From NCBI RefSeq assembly GCF_010499455.1, contig NZ_JAAGOH010000020.1:25905-89904 (forward strand): a stretch of 64,000 bases of DNA. Direction: 5' to 3'. Shown here piece after piece: positions 63,813-64,000 of the stretch. Source of the stretch: Ideonella livida (GTDB lineage Bacteria > Pseudomonadota > Gammaproteobacteria > Burkholderiales > Burkholderiaceae_C). The notes beneath the pieces are model-generated. The model was not told where the DNA came from and made no database searches. It saw only the letters and a list, made by a program, of their open reading frames with translations. The position numbers were made by a program, and so were the translations under genes. The number at the start of each line of letters is the position of its first letter. The stretch's first letter is position 1.

Positions 63813-63924
63813 GATCAAGATTTGCGGGGCCGGCACGGCGGCGCCGCCGGACGGGTCTGTCCGGTGGCGCCGCGGGCGGCGGGGACGGCCGTGGCGGGCC
63901 CCGGGGGCGACGCCCCAGTCGCCG

Positions 63925-64000
63925 TCAGCGGCGGGGCTTGAGCGGCGTGGTGTGGCGCTGCAGGCTGGCCCAGGCGTCGACCTCGGGGGCCGCGGGCGGC
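63925..64000 (-). CDS. C-terminal end of an unidentified gene
   Basis: A frame open from the right edge reads PPAAPEVDAWASLQRHTTPL then KPRR and a stop (24 residues). The acidic-to-basic tail looks like a real protein end, but it is too short to identify. Confidence 0.4.
   Translation of the reverse strand, partial: PPAAPEVDAWASLQRHTTPLKPRR

Noticed and set aside
61770..63941. Plus-strand open frame of 723 codons
   Set aside because: It is antisense to the membrane protein, HDOD protein and small genes, and shows no motif. Long stop-free frames are expected at this GC content.

Overview
The window is very GC-rich, densely coded chromosomal DNA of a betaproteobacterium. Gene content and order (rplM-rpsI-erpA, tyrS, dacA-ybeD-lipB-lipA, EIIA-HPr-Enzyme I, PA2778/PA2779-type pair, Bug-type solute-binding protein, aceK) fit Burkholderiales, probably the Rubrivivax/Ideonella/Leptothrix side. 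This placement is inferred from content; no rRNA, tRNA, CRISPR, phage or insertion sequence was seen.

Layout. 1-2.9 kb: 3' part of htpG and a sulfotransferase-like gene. 2.9-4.8 kb: GNAT and SrkA-like kinase genes behind a strong inverted repeat. 4.9-7.8 kb: rplM-rpsI, a coiled-coil membrane protein, bactofilin, erpA. 7.8-12.4 kb: anmK and an M23 peptidase, divergent from tyrS-FKBP. 12.4-21.8 kb: PA2778/PA2779-like pair, CDF transporter-dtd, orphan Bug protein, cupin, DUF3422, SLAC1/TehA channel, CorA, hemB. 21.8-24.8 kb: a possible sRNA, HemJ/CopD-like protein, VanZ, 2Fe-2S ferredoxin, hydrolase. 24.9-28.9 kb: dacA, a wrecked D-amino acid aminotransferase remnant, ybeD-lipB-lipA, TlpA-like lipoprotein. 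29.1-32.5 kb: PTS phosphorelay without a sugar permease, plus an OlsB-like acyltransferase on the other strand.

32.6-42.3 kb is the least conventional part. Seven minus-strand genes lie so close, often with 4-bp start/stop overlaps, that they read as one operon: acyl-CoA ligase, metallo-beta-lactamase-fold hydrolase, membrane alpha/beta-hydrolase B, cytochrome P450, small membrane protein, membrane alpha/beta-hydrolase A (paralogue of B) and a UGT-like glycosyltransferase. A second MBL-fold gene lies upstream. The inferred theme is activation, hydroxylation and glycosylation of an acyl substrate.

42.5-54.7 kb is alcohol oxidation. A NarL-type two-component system is divergent from a PQQ alcohol dehydrogenase operon with a pentapeptide-repeat protein and cytochrome c. 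Then come a LiuR-like MerR regulator, an aldehyde dehydrogenase, a sigma-54 activator and a two-subunit GMC dehydrogenase. The aldehyde dehydrogenase and GMC genes each have a -24/-12 promoter with a matching upstream operator, so the activator between them probably controls both.

54.8-60.6 kb: carbonic anhydrase, then aceK-thiolase-SDR-acyl-CoA dehydrogenase behind a near-perfect ACGT palindrome of LiuR type. 60.6-64 kb: a second sulfotransferase, a membrane protein, an HDOD protein, two very small conserved-looking genes and the end of an unidentified gene.
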